From Pseudomonas sp. FP2309 (GTDB taxonomy: Bacteria; Pseudomonadota; Gammaproteobacteria; Pseudomonadales; Pseudomonadaceae), in the NCBI RefSeq assembly GCF_030687575.1, contig NZ_CP117439.1, forward strand, positions 3,277,501 to 3,341,500: 64,000 nucleotides of DNA, in the 5' to 3' direction. Position numbers and translations under genes: made by a program. Shown piece after piece: positions 1 through 9,808 of the stretch. The first letter of the stretch is position 1, and each line of letters begins with the position of its first letter. The notes under the pieces were generated by a model, which saw nothing but the letters and a program-made list of their open reading frames with translations, made no database searches and was not told where the DNA came from.

Positions 1-1107
1 GGACAGGTAACCCAACCCCAGCTCGGTCAAGGTGCTGACCCGCTCGAGCAAATCCTGGGCAATGCGCTGCGCCGCCAGGCGTTTTTCCACAGACAGTTTC
101 ATCCTGTCCTGCCCCGCCGCCACCGGCCGCAGCAGTTCGGCCAGTTGCGCTAGCGACAACTGCGATAACTCACCGATGTCCACCCCGGCAAACTTCACCG
201 ACAACGCCGCCCTGGTCAGGCGCTTGCCCTCGCACAACGGGCACGGGCTGCCCTGCATGAATTGCGCGACGCGCTTTTTCATCAGCGCACTTTGGGTGTG
301 GGTGAAGGTGTGCAGGATATAACGCCGCGCGCCGCTGAATGTGCCTTGGTAACTCGGCTCCAGCTTGCGTTTGAGTGCGTCGCGGGTTTGCTTCGGGGTG
401 AGACCGGCGTACACCGGCACAGTGGGGGTTTCTTCGGTGAACAGGATCCAGTCGCGCTGCTTTTTCGGCAGGTCGCGCCACGGGATATCCACGTCGTAGC
501 CCAGGGTCACCAGGATGTCGCGCAGGTTCTGGCCCTGCCAGGCCAGCGGCCAGGCGGCCACCGCGCGCTGGCGAATCGTCAGTGAGGGGTCGGGCACCAT
601 CAATGCCTCGGTCACCTCATACACGCGCCCCAAACCGTGGCATTGCGGGCAGGCGCCCTGGGGCAGGTTCGGTGAAAAGTCCTCGGCGTACAGCATCGGC
701 TGCCCCGCCGGGTAGCTGCCGGCGCGGGAGTAAAGCATGCGGATAAGGCTCGACAAGGTGGTGACGCTGCCCACCGACGAGCGCGCACTCGGCGTGCCGC
801 GTTGCTGTTGCAGGGCCACGGCGGGCGGCAGGCCTTCGATGCTGTCCACATCGGGCACGCCCACTTGATCGATCAAGCGCCGCGCATAGGGCGCCACCGA
901 CTCGAAATAGCGCCGCTGGGCCTCGGCATACACCGTGGAAAATGCCAGGGACGATTTGCCCGAGCCCGACACCCCGGTAAACACCACCAGGGCATCGCGG
1001 GGGATGTCCACATCGACATTACGCAGGTTGTGTTCGCGAGCGCCGCGCACCCGCACAAAACCTGGGCGTTGGGCAGTGATCGGGGGGATGTTGCGCTGGG
1101 ACGTCAT
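1..1107 (-). CDS. UvrA-like excinuclease ABC subunit A paralogue (3' part cut by window edge)
   Basis: Reading leftward from the ATG at 1107, 369 codons stay open to the window edge, so only the N-terminal part is present. A Walker A motif GVSGSGKS lies at residues 45-52, followed by the UvrA stretch AEAQRRYFESVAPYARR. A CPQCHGLGR zinc-finger-like segment is near residue 150. UvrA-family proteins are ATPases that recognise damaged DNA. Short paralogues of about 750-850 residues are also linked to resistance to DNA-binding compounds, and I cannot tell from the N-terminus whether this is such a paralogue or the main repair UvrA. The gene starts 2 nt after the kinase stop codon, with AAGG 6 nt before its ATG inside the kinase gene, so the two are probably co-transcribed. 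Confidence 0.85.
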   Translation of the reverse strand, partial: MTSQRNIPPITAQRPGFVRVRGAREHNLRNVDVDIPRDALVVFTGVSGSGKSSLAFSTVYAEAQRRYFESVAPYARRLIDQVGVPDVDSIEGLPPAVALQQQRGTPSARSSVGSVTTLSSLIRMLYSRAGSYPAGQPMLYAEDFSPNLPQGACPQCHGLGRVYEVTEALMVPDPSLTIRQRAVAAWPLAWQGQNLRDILVTLGYDVDIPWRDLPKKQRDWILFTEETPTVPVYAGLTPKQTRDALKRKLEPSYQGTFSGARRYILHTFTHTQSALMKKRVAQFMQGSPCPLCEGKRLTRAALSVKFAGVDIGELSQLSLAQLAELLRPVAAGQDRMKLSVEKRLAAQRIAQDLLERVSTLTELGLGYLS

Positions 1108-1109
1108 GG

Positions 1110-2816
1110 TCAACCTTGTCTGGCGGTGAGCACGCGGCGCACCCGTAGCGTCAGGGCTTCGGGGCTGTAGGGCTTGCTCAGCAGATGAATATCGGGGCTC
1201 AGCAAGTGGTTGCTGGAGAGGATGTCGCGGGTGTGCCCGGAGGTGAACAACACCGGCACGGGGGGCTGTTGCTGGCGGGCCCAGTCGGCCAGGTCGGTGC
1301 TCTTGACCCGGCCAGGCATGACCACGTCGGTGAAAATCAGGTCCGGTTGCAGGCCGCCTTGTAACTTGAGGATGGCCTGGTCACCGTCTTCAGCGGTGAG
1401 CACGGTGTAGCCCGATTGTTCGAGCACCTCCACCACGGTCAGGCGCACGCCTTCATTGTCTTCCACCACCAGGATGGTTTCCTGGCCGCCCATCGACGCC
1501 ACAGGCTCGGACGGCGACTCCTGGCATTCCTCGCCCAGGCTGCGTGGAAAATACAACTGCACCACGGTGCCCTGGCCTTCTGCGCTACACACGTCGACAT
1601 GCCCGCCACTCTGGCGCACGAAGCCGAACACCATGCTCAAGCCCAGGCCGGTACCGTGTCCGTCGCGCTTGGTGGTGAAGAACGGCTCGAAGACCTTGGC
1701 CTGGATGGCCGGCGACATGCCCACCCCGGTGTCACTCACCGCCAGGCGCACATACTCGCCGGGGCTGATGCTTTTGCCGATGCAGTCGTTGGGATTGAGG
1801 ATGATGTTTTCGCCGGTGATGCGAATCACGCCCTCGCCTTTCATGGCATCGCGGGCATTGATCGCCAGGTTGAGCAAGGCATTTTCCAACTGGTTGCGGT
1901 CAACGTGGATGCACCAGGGGTCTGTGGGCAATTGCACATCCAGGTGGATGGTTTCGCCCAGCGCGCGCTGCAACAGTTCGCCGAGGTTTTCGTAGATGCG
2001 CAAGGGGTTGTACACCGCCGGCGACAGCGGCTGGCGCCGGGCAAAGGCGAGCAATTGCGCCGACAGCTTGGCGCCACGCTCCACCGCCGCAATCGCGGCA
2101 CTGACGCGACGCTGCACCTGAGGGTTGTCCGGCTCATGGCGGGCCAGCAGATGCAGATTTCCGGAGATCACTTGCAACAGGTTATTGAAGTCGTGCGCCA
2201 CGCCGCCGGTGAGGCCACCGATGGCTTCGAGTTTTTGCGACTGGCGCAACTGGTCTTCAGCGACCGAGCGCGCCTGCACTTCGGCGGCGACGCGCTTTTC
2301 GAGGTTATGGGTGAGTTCCTGGCGCACCTGCTCGGACTTCACCAGTTCGGTGGTCTCGACCACGATGGCCAGCACCCCGGCCGGTTGCTGATCGTCACCG
2401 GCGACGGGGCTGTAATACAGGTCCAGCCAGACCGTTTCCGGCTGCCCATTGCGCAGCAGCACCAGGTCCTTGTTGTTGAACGACAAGGTGCCGCCGGCCA
2501 GGCAGGTGTCCACCACGTGGCGGTTGAAATCCGCCACTTCGGGCCACCCCAATTCCACCGGCGTGCCCAGCAGGTACGGGTGCCGGCCGCCGGCAAATGC
2601 CGAGTAGCTGTCGTTGTAGATCATGTAACCCGCCCGCCCCCAGAGCATCACCATGGGCACCGGCGAGGCGAGCATCATCTGCACGGTACACGCAAGGCTG
2701 GTGGACCATTGGTCGATCGGCCCGAGGTCGGTGGTCGACCAATCGAACCCACGAATACGCTGGGCCATTTCACCGGCCCAACCTTCACAGCCATGGGGGT
2801 TGGATAAGAATTGCAT
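1110..2816 (-). CDS. hybrid sensor histidine kinase with C-terminal receiver domain
   Basis: A protein of about 568 residues with an N-terminal PAS-like sensor and no membrane segment, so probably cytoplasmic. A HisKA box follows with HDFNNLLQ near residue 209 (phospho-acceptor His), then an HATPase_c domain with N box NLAINARDAM and G box DTGVGM. The C-terminal receiver begins ILVVEDNEG and its acceptor Asp lies in FTDVVMPG near residue 495. The HDFNNL form is typical of kinases that carry their own receiver and no output domain, so a partner protein is expected elsewhere. I take the ATG at 2816; a TTG at 2828 in the same frame is an alternative, and neither has a strong ribosome site. It lies directly upstream of the UvrA-like gene in the same orientation. 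Confidence 0.9.
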   Translation of the reverse strand: MQFLSNPHGCEGWAGEMAQRIRGFDWSTTDLGPIDQWSTSLACTVQMMLASPVPMVMLWGRAGYMIYNDSYSAFAGGRHPYLLGTPVELGWPEVADFNRHVVDTCLAGGTLSFNNKDLVLLRNGQPETVWLDLYYSPVAGDDQQPAGVLAIVVETTELVKSEQVRQELTHNLEKRVAAEVQARSVAEDQLRQSQKLEAIGGLTGGVAHDFNNLLQVISGNLHLLARHEPDNPQVQRRVSAAIAAVERGAKLSAQLLAFARRQPLSPAVYNPLRIYENLGELLQRALGETIHLDVQLPTDPWCIHVDRNQLENALLNLAINARDAMKGEGVIRITGENIILNPNDCIGKSISPGEYVRLAVSDTGVGMSPAIQAKVFEPFFTTKRDGHGTGLGLSMVFGFVRQSGGHVDVCSAEGQGTVVQLYFPRSLGEECQESPSEPVASMGGQETILVVEDNEGVRLTVVEVLEQSGYTVLTAEDGDQAILKLQGGLQPDLIFTDVVMPGRVKSTDLADWARQQQPPVPVLFTSGHTRDILSSNHLLSPDIHLLSKPYSPEALTLRVRRVLTARQG

Positions 2817-2925
2817 CGTTTGGCTCAAGGCAAAGAGAAGACAGTCGCCATTTTTGGAGCTTACACGGCGCGGTTGGTTTCATCTGGTATAAATTTGGGC
2901 GTAAACACCCTCAGATGCACCGGTT

Positions 2926-5900
2926 TCATTGAAAGTCGCGACTGCGCACATGAATGCCTTCCAACAGCGACGTCAGGTCGGTCAGGCGCCCGGCAATCAA
3001 GTGTCGCACCTCGCCCACCGCCTCCCAACGTCCATCCACCTTGAGCAGACGCGAGCCCACCAATGCCTGGCGCTGGCGCTCGGCAAGGTCACGCCAGACC
3101 ACCACATTGAGGTTGCCGAATTCGTCTTCCAACGTCACGAATGTCACACCACTGGCAGTGCCTGGGCGCTGCCGGCCGGTGACCAGCCCCGCCACACTGA
3201 CATTGCGTCCATGCTCCACCGCCATCAGCTCGCGGGAACTGCGGCAACGGCGCTTACGCAACTCATCGCGCAGCAACGCCAGCGGGTGCGGCCCAAGGGT
3301 GGTGCCGAGCGTGGCGTAATCCGCGTGCAGGTCCTCGCCCACCGTGGGCGCGGGCAAGTCCACCAGCGCTTCATCGGGGCCTGGCAAACCGGCAAACAGC
3401 CCCAGTTGTTTGTGCACCCCGGCCACGTCCCAGCGCGCCTGATGCCGGTTGCCGGCCAAGGCGCGCAAGGCGCCGGCATCGGCCAGCAGGGCCTGGGCAC
3501 GCGCATCCAGCCCGGCGCGTGCATCCAGGTCGGCAATGTCGCTGAACGGCCGGCACTGACGCGCAACTTCGAGGCGACGCCCGTCCGCTTCACGGAACCC
3601 GGCGATCATGCGCAAGCCCATGCGGATCGCCGGTTGCCCGCCGTCGATGGGCTCCAGGCTGCAATCCCAGTCGCTGGCCTGCACGTCCACCGGACGGATC
3701 TGTAGCCGATGGCGCCGCGCATCCTGCAGGATCTGATCCGGGCTGTAGAAACCCATGGGCCAGCTGTTTATCAGTGCACAGGCAAACGCCGCCGGTTCAT
3801 GGCATTTGAGCCAGCAACTGGCGTAGGTCAGCAAGGCGAAACTGGCCGCGTGGGACTCCGGGAAGCCATAGCTGCCAAAGCCTTTTATCTGCTCAAAAAT
3901 ATGCGCGGCAAATGCCTCGGTGTAGCCGTTTTTAAGCATGCCGGTGCGCAGGCGTTCCTGATGCGGTTCCAAGCCGCCATGGCGTTTCCACGCGGCCATG
4001 GAGCGGCGCAACTGGTCGGCCTCGCCAGGGCTGTAGTCGGCGGCGACCATGGCGATCTGCATCACTTGCTCCTGAAACAGCGGGATGCCCAAGGTGCGCG
4101 TGAGCACACTTTCCAGTTCCGGCGACGGATAGGTGGTGGCTTCTTCCTTGTTTCGACGGCGCAAATACGGATGCACCATGCCGCCCTGGATCGGCCCCGG
4201 CCGCACGATGGCGACCTGGATCACCAGGTCATAAAAGGTCTGTGGCTTGAGCCTGGGCAACATCGACATCTGCGCCCGCGACTCGATCTGGAACACACCG
4301 ATGGTGTCGGCCTTGCTGATCATCGCGTAGGTGGCCGGGTCTTCCTTGGGAATCGTGGCCAGGGCCAGGTCAAGGTTGCGATGGCGACGCAGCAGATCGA
4401 AACAACGACGGATCGCACTGAGCATCCCGAGCGCGAGGATATCCACCTTGAGCAGACCGACCGCGTCCAGGTCGTCTTTGTCCCACTGGATGATGGTGCG
4501 CTCGGCCATCGCGGCGTTTTCCACCGGCACCAGGGTGTCCAGCGGGTATTCGGAAATCACAAAACCGCCGGGGTGCTGGGACAGGTGCCGGGGGAAGCCG
4601 ATCAACTGCTGGGTAAGCGTGAGCACGCGGCGCAGGATCGGGCTGTCCGGGTCGAAGCCGGCTTCGCGCAGGCGTTCCAACGGTGGCGCCTCGTCATTCC
4701 AGCGCCCGCAGCAATCGGCCAGGGCGTTGATCTGGTCCGGCGGCAACCCCAGCGCCTTGGCCACGTCACGCACCGCGCCGGCCGCGTGGTAGCTGCTGAC
4801 CACTGCGGTCAACGCGGCGCGGTGGCGGCCGTAGCGCTGGAACACGTACTGCAGCACTTCTTCGCGACGCTCGTGCTCGAAATCCACGTCGATATCCGGC
4901 GGCTCGTTGCGCTCCTCGGACAGGAAACGCTCGAACAACATATTGGTCAGGCTCGGGTTGATTTCGGTGATGCCCAAAGCAAAACACACCGCCGAGTTGG
5001 CCGCCGAGCCCCGGCCCTGACACAGAATCGACTGGCGGCGGGCAAAGCACACGATGTCATGCACGGTGAGGAAGTAGCTTTCGTAACCCAGTTTGCTGAT
5101 CAAGGTCAGCTCGTGATCGATCTGCTGCAAGGTCTTGGCGTCGATGCCGTGGGGCCAGCGCCTGGCGATGCCGGCTTCGGTGACGGCGCGCAGCCAGGAT
5201 TGAGCATCATGCCCCGTCGGTACCAGTTCGCGCGGGTAGTGGTAGCGCAGTTGGCCGAGGTCGAAGGTGCAACGGCGCGCGATGTTGAGGGTTTCGTCGA
5301 GCAAGGCTTGGGGGTACAGCGCGCCGAGGGCCTCCAGGCTGCGCAGATGGCGCTCGCCATTGGGGTGCAGGCGTGTGCCGGCTTCAGCCACCGGCACGTG
5401 ATGGCGGATGGCAGTCATGGTGTCCTGCAGGGCGCGGCGGCCGCGCGCATGCATGTGCACATCCCCACAGGCCACCGCCGGGATATTCAGACTCGCGGCC
5501 AGTTGCAGGCGCTGCTCAAGATGACGCGCATCGTCCTGGCCGCAGTGCAGGTGCACGGCCAGCCACAGGCGTTCGGCGAAGGTGCGGCGCAGCCATTGGA
5601 TCGAGGCCTGGGTATCGCTGTCCTGCGCGACCCACAGCGCCAGCAAACCACCGAGGGGTTGCTCGAAGTCTTCCTGCAGCAGGCGGTAATGGCCTTTTTC
5701 GGCACGGCGTCGGGCCACGGTGATCAGCCGGCACAGGTGCTGGTAGCCGCGCAGATCCTGCACCAGCAGCACCAGTTTCGGGCCGTTCTCGATGCACACT
5801 TCGCTGCCGATAATCAGCGGCAGCTCTACCGCCTTCGCGGCCTGCCAGGCGCGCACGATGCCGGACAAGGTGCACTCATCGGTAATCGCCAAGGTGCTGT

Positions 5901-5997
5901 AACCCTGACGCTTGGCGCGTTCAAACAACTCGAGCGCACTGGACGCGCCGCGCTGGAAGCTGAAGTTGGACAGGCAATGCAGCTCGGCGTAGCTCAT
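2926..5997 (-). CDS. dnaE2: error-prone DNA polymerase DnaE2
   Basis: A C-family DNA polymerase of about 1,023 residues that copies past damaged DNA together with ImuA and ImuB. The N-terminal PHP domain starts [19 protein letters not shown]. The palm carries catalytic acids in PDIDVDF near residue 368 and in [10 protein letters not shown] finger and helix-hairpin-helix region and a C-terminal OB-fold ([13 protein letters not shown]) follow. The ATG at 5997 overlaps the imuB stop by 4 nt (ATGA), which fixes this start over an in-frame ATG at 6018. It is the last gene of the lexA2-imuA-imuB-dnaE2 operon, and its damage induction would come from the LexA2 operator in front of lexA2. About 1,020 residues is normal for DnaE2; replicative DnaE is longer. 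Confidence 0.97.
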   Translation of the reverse strand: MSYAELHCLSNFSFQRGASSALELFERAKRQGYSTLAITDECTLSGIVRAWQAAKAVELPLIIGSEVCIENGPKLVLLVQDLRGYQHLCRLITVARRRAEKGHYRLLQEDFEQPLGGLLALWVAQDSDTQASIQWLRRTFAERLWLAVHLHCGQDDARHLEQRLQLAASLNIPAVACGDVHMHARGRRALQDTMTAIRHHVPVAEAGTRLHPNGERHLRSLEALGALYPQALLDETLNIARRCTFDLGQLRYHYPRELVPTGHDAQSWLRAVTEAGIARRWPHGIDAKTLQQIDHELTLISKLGYESYFLTVHDIVCFARRQSILCQGRGSAANSAVCFALGITEINPSLTNMLFERFLSEERNEPPDIDVDFEHERREEVLQYVFQRYGRHRAALTAVVSSYHAAGAVRDVAKALGLPPDQINALADCCGRWNDEAPPLERLREAGFDPDSPILRRVLTLTQQLIGFPRHLSQHPGGFVISEYPLDTLVPVENAAMAERTIIQWDKDDLDAVGLLKVDILALGMLSAIRRCFDLLRRHRNLDLALATIPKEDPATYAMISKADTIGVFQIESRAQMSMLPRLKPQTFYDLVIQVAIVRPGPIQGGMVHPYLRRRNKEEATTYPSPELESVLTRTLGIPLFQEQVMQIAMVAADYSPGEADQLRRSMAAWKRHGGLEPHQERLRTGMLKNGYTEAFAAHIFEQIKGFGSYGFPESHAASFALLTYASCWLKCHEPAAFACALINSWPMGFYSPDQILQDARRHRLQIRPVDVQASDWDCSLEPIDGGQPAIRMGLRMIAGFREADGRRLEVARQCRPFSDIADLDARAGLDARAQALLADAGALRALAGNRHQARWDVAGVHKQLGLFAGLPGPDEALVDLPAPTVGEDLHADYATLGTTLGPHPLALLRDELRKRRCRSSRELMAVEHGRNVSVAGLVTGRQRPGTASGVTFVTLEDEFGNLNVVVWRDLAERQRQALVGSRLLKVDGRWEAVGEVRHLIAGRLTDLTSLLEGIHVRSRDFQ

Positions 5998-7406
5998 GCA
6001 AACCAGCCTTGCAGCCACAAGCCATCGTTTTGCCCGACGCTGCGGTAAGCCCAGCCTTGTTGGCCGGCGCGGGTCCGGACCAGGTAATAGTCACGGCGGA
6101 TGTCGGCGCCGTCCCACCAGCCGGACTCGATGCGCTCCGGGCCCATAAGAATCTGCACGCCCTGCTCAGCCAGCAAGGTGGGTTGATTGAGCAGCCAGCC
6201 GGGGCGCCGCACCTTGTTCAAGCCCGGGCACGCGCGGGTGTCGGTCGCCGCTTGCCAGGCGCACTCGGGGCGATGGTCGGCATGAAAACGCAGGCCTTGC
6301 ACGGCTTCATCGCCCAGGCGTGCGCGCAGGCGTTCACGCAATTGCTCCCACGGCAGGGTCTGTTGCGGGCGGTCGTCGAACAGGTCCTGGCGCTGCGGCA
6401 CGAACACCGGCAGGTCCTGGGCCACCAGGCGAAAACCGCGCACCGGTGCGCTGACCTGCACCTGTTCCAGGCGCCCACGGGCCAGTTCGAAGAGCATCGC
6501 CGGTTCACGCTCGGCGCTGAGCAGGCCGACCTTGATCACACTGTCGGGCAGTTGGGCGTGTTCCAGGTGCAGGTCGAAACGCTGTACGCCACTGTCGCGA
6601 CCGCACAGAAACGCGGATAAATCGGCGGTCAAGCGGCGCAGGGGAAACAGCAGTGCCTGGTGGGACTGCACGTCAAAATTCAACTCGATGCGCACATCGA
6701 ACTGGTCCGGCGGTTGGTAAAAACCGAGGGCCAATGGGCGCTGCCCGGCCAGGGCATCCAAGTGTTTGAGCAGGCCGGCATCGAAGCGTCGCGCCAAGGT
6801 GTGTCGGGGCAAGGCTTGCACCTGGGCCAGGGTGCGCAGGCCCATGCGCGACAAGGCGGTGGCCGCCTGGGGCTCCAGGCCGGCGCGGTCGATGGGCAAC
6901 GGCGCCAGGGCGTGCAGCAAGGCGTCGTCGCCGACGGCCAGGCCATCGTAGAGATTGGCCAGCACCCGCGCCGCCGCCGGGTTGGGCGCAGCGACGATAC
7001 GGTGGCGAAAACCCAGTTCGGTCAACTCCTTGCGCAAGCGCGCTTCGAACTGTGGCCAGGGCCCGAACAGCCCCAGGCTCGATTCGATTTCAAACAACAG
7101 GGCGCGTGGGTAATACAGGCTCACCTGGGAGCTGAACTTATAGGCCCAGGCCGCCAGGAACTGCTGCCAGCGCTCGATTTCGGCGGGGTCGTATTCAGCG
7201 CTGGCAAAGGTCTTGGCCAGGGCATGGGCTGCCGTCAGGGAAAGACCTGGGCGCAAGCCCAAGGCGCGCGCGGCGTCGTTGACGGTTTGCAGCACACGCC
7301 GCTGCGGTGTGCCGGCCAGCAGCGCCAAGGGCTGGTCGGGCTCGGGATGCACACGCTGCACCCCGTCCAGCGCCAATTGCGGGAAGACAATACACACCCA
7401 GCGCAT
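5994..7406 (-). CDS. imuB: Y-family polymerase-like mutagenesis protein ImuB
   Basis: About 470 residues, starting [17 protein letters not shown]. ImuB proteins have the fold of Y-family polymerases (DinB, UmuC) but lack catalytic acids; they work as a hub that brings DnaE2 to the sliding clamp. In keeping with that, the usual early metal-binding Asp motif is replaced by IVFPQLAL. A clamp-binding-like segment RQDLF lies in the C-terminal third; its role is inferred. I chose the ATG at 7406 over the in-frame upstream one at 7457 because it leaves 7 nt after the imuA stop and matches the usual N-terminus. The 3' end overlaps dnaE2 by 4 nt, consistent with coupled translation. Confidence 0.95.
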   Translation of the reverse strand: MRWVCIVFPQLALDGVQRVHPEPDQPLALLAGTPQRRVLQTVNDAARALGLRPGLSLTAAHALAKTFASAEYDPAEIERWQQFLAAWAYKFSSQVSLYYPRALLFEIESSLGLFGPWPQFEARLRKELTELGFRHRIVAAPNPAAARVLANLYDGLAVGDDALLHALAPLPIDRAGLEPQAATALSRMGLRTLAQVQALPRHTLARRFDAGLLKHLDALAGQRPLALGFYQPPDQFDVRIELNFDVQSHQALLFPLRRLTADLSAFLCGRDSGVQRFDLHLEHAQLPDSVIKVGLLSAEREPAMLFELARGRLEQVQVSAPVRGFRLVAQDLPVFVPQRQDLFDDRPQQTLPWEQLRERLRARLGDEAVQGLRFHADHRPECAWQAATDTRACPGLNKVRRPGWLLNQPTLLAEQGVQILMGPERIESGWWDGADIRRDYYLVRTRAGQQGWAYRSVGQNDGLWLQGWFA

Positions 7407-7413
7407 GCCAACC

Positions 7414-8028
7414 TCAGTGCCCGGCCAGCGCGATCGGCGCCGGATGAGCCAGGCCACCGCGGCACTTGAGCACCCGCACTTGCGCAGGCGCTGCTTCGAC
7501 CGCCAGGCGCAAGGCCGCCGGCGATGAATGGACCGCTTCGCTCAAGGCGCGCCAGGCAAACGCCAGGGTCTGGCCGGTTTCCGCCGCCACTTGCAGACGC
7601 CGCAGCGCGCGATCATCGACCTTGCGCGGCCAGCACAACACCGCGCCGCAACTGCCGGAACGCAGGCACTGCTCCACCGCCCACAACACGTCACGCTCCT
7701 CGGCCTGGATCACCGAGAGCCGGCGTACATCCACCCCGGCGTTCTGCCAGGCATGGGGATACGGCGTATAGGGCGGCGCCACCAACACAATGCGTTCCCC
7801 TGCTTTGGATAAGCGCGCCAGGGTCGGCAGCACCAGTTGCAGCTCACCGATACCGTCCTTGGCCATCAGGATTTCACTCAACGCCGACTCCGGCCAGCCG
7901 CCGCTGGGCAACACCGCATCCAGCGCGGCCAGCCCGGTGGGGTGCACGCTGGCGGGAGGCGCGGCCGGTCGGCCTTTCCACACGCGGCCGCCGTTGAACA
8001 GCGTATCCAGCGCAACCACGGCGCCCAT
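7414..8028 (-). CDS. imuA: translesion synthesis accessory protein ImuA
   Basis: About 204 residues, in the family often labelled SulA-like or RecA-like. The sequence LDAVLPSGGWPESALSEIL followed by GIGELQLVLPTLARL resembles the RecA core. The P-loop position reads AKDGIGELQ and lacks the GKT of a working Walker A motif. ImuA is required with ImuB and DnaE2 for damage-induced mutagenesis in the species where the cassette has been studied. Its ATG overlaps the lexA2 stop by 1 nt (TGATG), so the two are translationally coupled. Confidence 0.94.
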   Translation of the reverse strand: MGAVVALDTLFNGGRVWKGRPAAPPASVHPTGLAALDAVLPSGGWPESALSEILMAKDGIGELQLVLPTLARLSKAGERIVLVAPPYTPYPHAWQNAGVDVRRLSVIQAEERDVLWAVEQCLRSGSCGAVLCWPRKVDDRALRRLQVAAETGQTLAFAWRALSEAVHSSPAALRLAVEAAPAQVRVLKCRGGLAHPAPIALAGH

Positions 8029-8636
8029 CAGCCTTGCCTCACCAGGCCGCAGAACACCCCTTCGATGGCCAGGTCCTGATCCGGGCCCACCACAATGGGT
8101 TGATACGCGGGGTTGCGCGGCAGCAGGCGCACGCTGTTGCCACTGCGTTCAAACCGCTTGATGGTGACTTCGCCGTCCAGGCGCGCCACCACGATCTGTC
8201 CGTTCAAGGCTTCGGCACTGCGGCGTACGCCCACCAGGTCACCGTCGAGGATGCCGTCTTCGATCATCGAGTCGCCCTGTACCCGCAGCAGGTAGTCGGG
8301 GGTTTTCGCGAAGGTGCTCGGGTCCAGTTGCAGACGGCTGTGCACTTCGGCGTCGGCGCCAATGGGCCGGCCTGCGGCGACACGGCCGAGCACGGGCACG
8401 TCAAGCCATTCCGGGCGCGCGGGTTGATTAAGCACACGAATACCGCGGGCCTGGTTGGGGTTGACCTCGATAAAACCCGCTTCGGTCAATGCCACGACGT
8501 GCTTGCGTGCGACGCTGCGAGAGGCAAAGCCGAACGCCTCGGCAATCTCGGCGAGGCTCGGGGGCTGACCTTGCTGCGCGATACGGTCGCGGATGAAGGT
8601 CAGGATGGCGGTACGGCGGGGGGTCAGGGTTGTCAT
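8028..8636 (-). CDS. lexA2: LexA repressor, LexA2 type, controlling the imu cassette
   Basis: About 202 residues counted from the ATG at 8636. An N-terminal winged helix (residues 5-70, with SLAEIAEAFGFASRSVARKHV as recognition region) precedes the self-cleavage site Ala88-Gly89 in GRVAAGRP. The catalytic pair is Ser123 in GDSMIEDG and Lys160 in EVTIKRF. RecA-stimulated cleavage would release this repressor from its own operon. An alternative in-frame ATG lies at 8645, giving MYSM. There is no clear Shine-Dalgarno for the 8636 ATG, and the predicted promoter puts the transcript start at or next to that codon, so the message may be leaderless. Genomes with this cassette usually carry a second, classical LexA elsewhere. 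Confidence 0.95.
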   Translation of the reverse strand: MTTLTPRRTAILTFIRDRIAQQGQPPSLAEIAEAFGFASRSVARKHVVALTEAGFIEVNPNQARGIRVLNQPARPEWLDVPVLGRVAAGRPIGADAEVHSRLQLDPSTFAKTPDYLLRVQGDSMIEDGILDGDLVGVRRSAEALNGQIVVARLDGEVTIKRFERSGNSVRLLPRNPAYQPIVVGPDQDLAIEGVFCGLVRQG

Positions 8637-8637
8637 G

Positions 8638-8653
8638 GAGTACATTTGTACTC
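8638..8653 (-). promoter_or_regulatory. LexA2-type operator (perfect palindrome)
   Basis: GAGTAC-N4-GTACTC is a perfect 16-bp inverted repeat lying 2-17 nt before the lexA2 ATG. It resembles the AGTAC-N4-GTGCT type reported for Pseudomonas LexA2 and differs from the classical CTG-N10-CAG SOS box. It overlaps the predicted -10 element, as expected for an autorepressed SOS operon. Confidence 0.8.
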
Positions 8654-8673
8654 TTGTGGGAAATTTCTGACAA
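8645..8673 (-). promoter_or_regulatory. predicted sigma-70 promoter of lexA2-imuA-imuB-dnaE2
   Basis: On the minus strand a TTGTCA -35 box (8673-8668) and a TACAAA -10 box (8650-8645) are exactly 17 nt apart. The -10 lies inside the LexA2 operator. A standard start distance puts +1 at about 8638-8636, at or next to the lexA2 ATG. Confidence 0.6.
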
Positions 8674-8845
8674 TAGCCGGCAGTCGCATAGCGGGGACGC
8701 GAATTGTCGAAACGCCCCACGCAAGCGCCGGATAACCTCTACTCCCCGCCCCTGATAACCGCTGCAAAGTCCTTCGCCTGAATACACAGTGCGAGGTATT
8801 GCAGATGGTTGTCTTCGTTATGGCCCTGGTTAATGGGGCAATGCC

Positions 8846-9067
8846 TTGAACCTGGCCATCGGCAGGCTGGCCCTGACCCCAATGGACGTAAAGAAGGTCG
8901 ATGCCGAAGGCGTCTTTCGTGACTTTCGTGAATGCCTGAATACCTTTTTCGATCAAGAAAGCGGACTGCACTACAACCGCCATCGCTACTACAATCCGGA
9001 TATTGGTCGTTACCTCACGCAAGACCCGGTGACGTTGGCGGGTGGGATCAACGCGTACCTCACCTGA
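8846..9067 (+). pseudogene. orphan Rhs core tip (remnant)
   Basis: An open stretch of 73 codons with only a TTG to start. It encodes [23 protein letters not shown] and then [10 protein letters not shown], which is the highly conserved C-terminal end of the Rhs/YD-repeat core. The rest of the large core is missing upstream. The frame stops right where a variable toxin tip would begin. No VgrG, PAAR or immunity gene is nearby. I read it as a leftover of a deleted or displaced rhs locus and not a working gene. Confidence 0.75.
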
Positions 9068-9077
9068 AAGGGCCGAC

Positions 9078-9665
9078 TCACCAGCCGTCTTTGAACATCC
9101 TCAACTCCAGGTGCTGCAGCAGCATGATGGTCTTGCCATCCGCAATCTCCCCGCTCTGCACCATCGCCAATGCCCTCTCGAAGCCCAGTTCCAACACCTC
9201 GATGTCTTCGCCCTCTTCTTCCAGGCCACCGCCACTGCTCACGCGATCCCCTGGCTGGTATTCGCCGATAAAAAAGTGAATCCGCTCGGTAACCGAACCC
9301 GGGCTCATGAACGCCGCGAAGACCTTCTCCACCTGCCCCACGCGGTAGCCCGTCTCTTCTTCCGCTTCCAGGCGGATGCGTTCTTCGGGGCTGGCGTTGT
9401 CCAGCAACCCGGCGGCTGTTTCGATCAGGTAACCGGGGTAATCGTTGACGAACGTGGGCATGCGGAACTGGCGAATCAGCACCACCGTACGCTGCTCGCG
9501 GTTGTACAACAGGATGGTCGCGCCATTGCCTCGGTCGTACACCTCGCGGGTTTGGGCTTGCCAGCTGCCGTCGCGGCGGCGCAGGTCGAAGCTGTATTTC
9601 TTGAGGAGGTACCAATTGTCCGAGAGGGTTTCTTCGGCAGTGATGCGAACGGGGCTGTTGTCCAT
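9078..9665 (-). CDS. nudK: NUDIX hydrolase, NudK-like (GDP-mannose pyrophosphatase type)
   Basis: About 195 residues. The Nudix box runs from GLLDNASPEERIR into EAEEETGYRVG, giving the metal-binding glutamates of the GX5EX7REUXEEXGU pattern with slight deviation (RLEAEEETGY). The N-terminus DNWYLLKKYSFDLRRRDG is characteristic of the NudK/ADP-sugar pyrophosphatase group, which splits nucleotide sugars into a nucleotide and a sugar phosphate. I take the ATG at 9665, which has AAGG about 7 nt upstream, over a TTG at 9683. It is a single gene with no obvious operon partner. Confidence 0.88.
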   Translation of the reverse strand: MDNSPVRITAEETLSDNWYLLKKYSFDLRRRDGSWQAQTREVYDRGNGATILLYNREQRTVVLIRQFRMPTFVNDYPGYLIETAAGLLDNASPEERIRLEAEEETGYRVGQVEKVFAAFMSPGSVTERIHFFIGEYQPGDRVSSGGGLEEEGEDIEVLELGFERALAMVQSGEIADGKTIMLLQHLELRMFKDGW

Positions 9666-9808
9666 GGTCGGGCCTTTGTTCAAAAGAAGGCGCCATTGTC
9701 AGCTCTGTAATACTTTGCAAGCAATCACCCTGCACGACCGTCGAATTTATACCTGCCGCTGTAGGCCATCTGGTAAAAACCCTGCTTCACCTTTGCACTG
9801 GAACCTTC

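Noticed and set aside
1416..2807. 463-codon plus-strand frame opposite the hybrid kinase
   Set aside because: Shadow of the kinase gene; low-complexity His/Arg-rich product and no ribosome site.
3709..6048. Long open frame (779 codons) on the plus strand opposite dnaE2
   Set aside because: Antisense shadow of a high-GC gene; composition is rich in Gln, His, Arg and Gly with no domain, and it lies fully within dnaE2.
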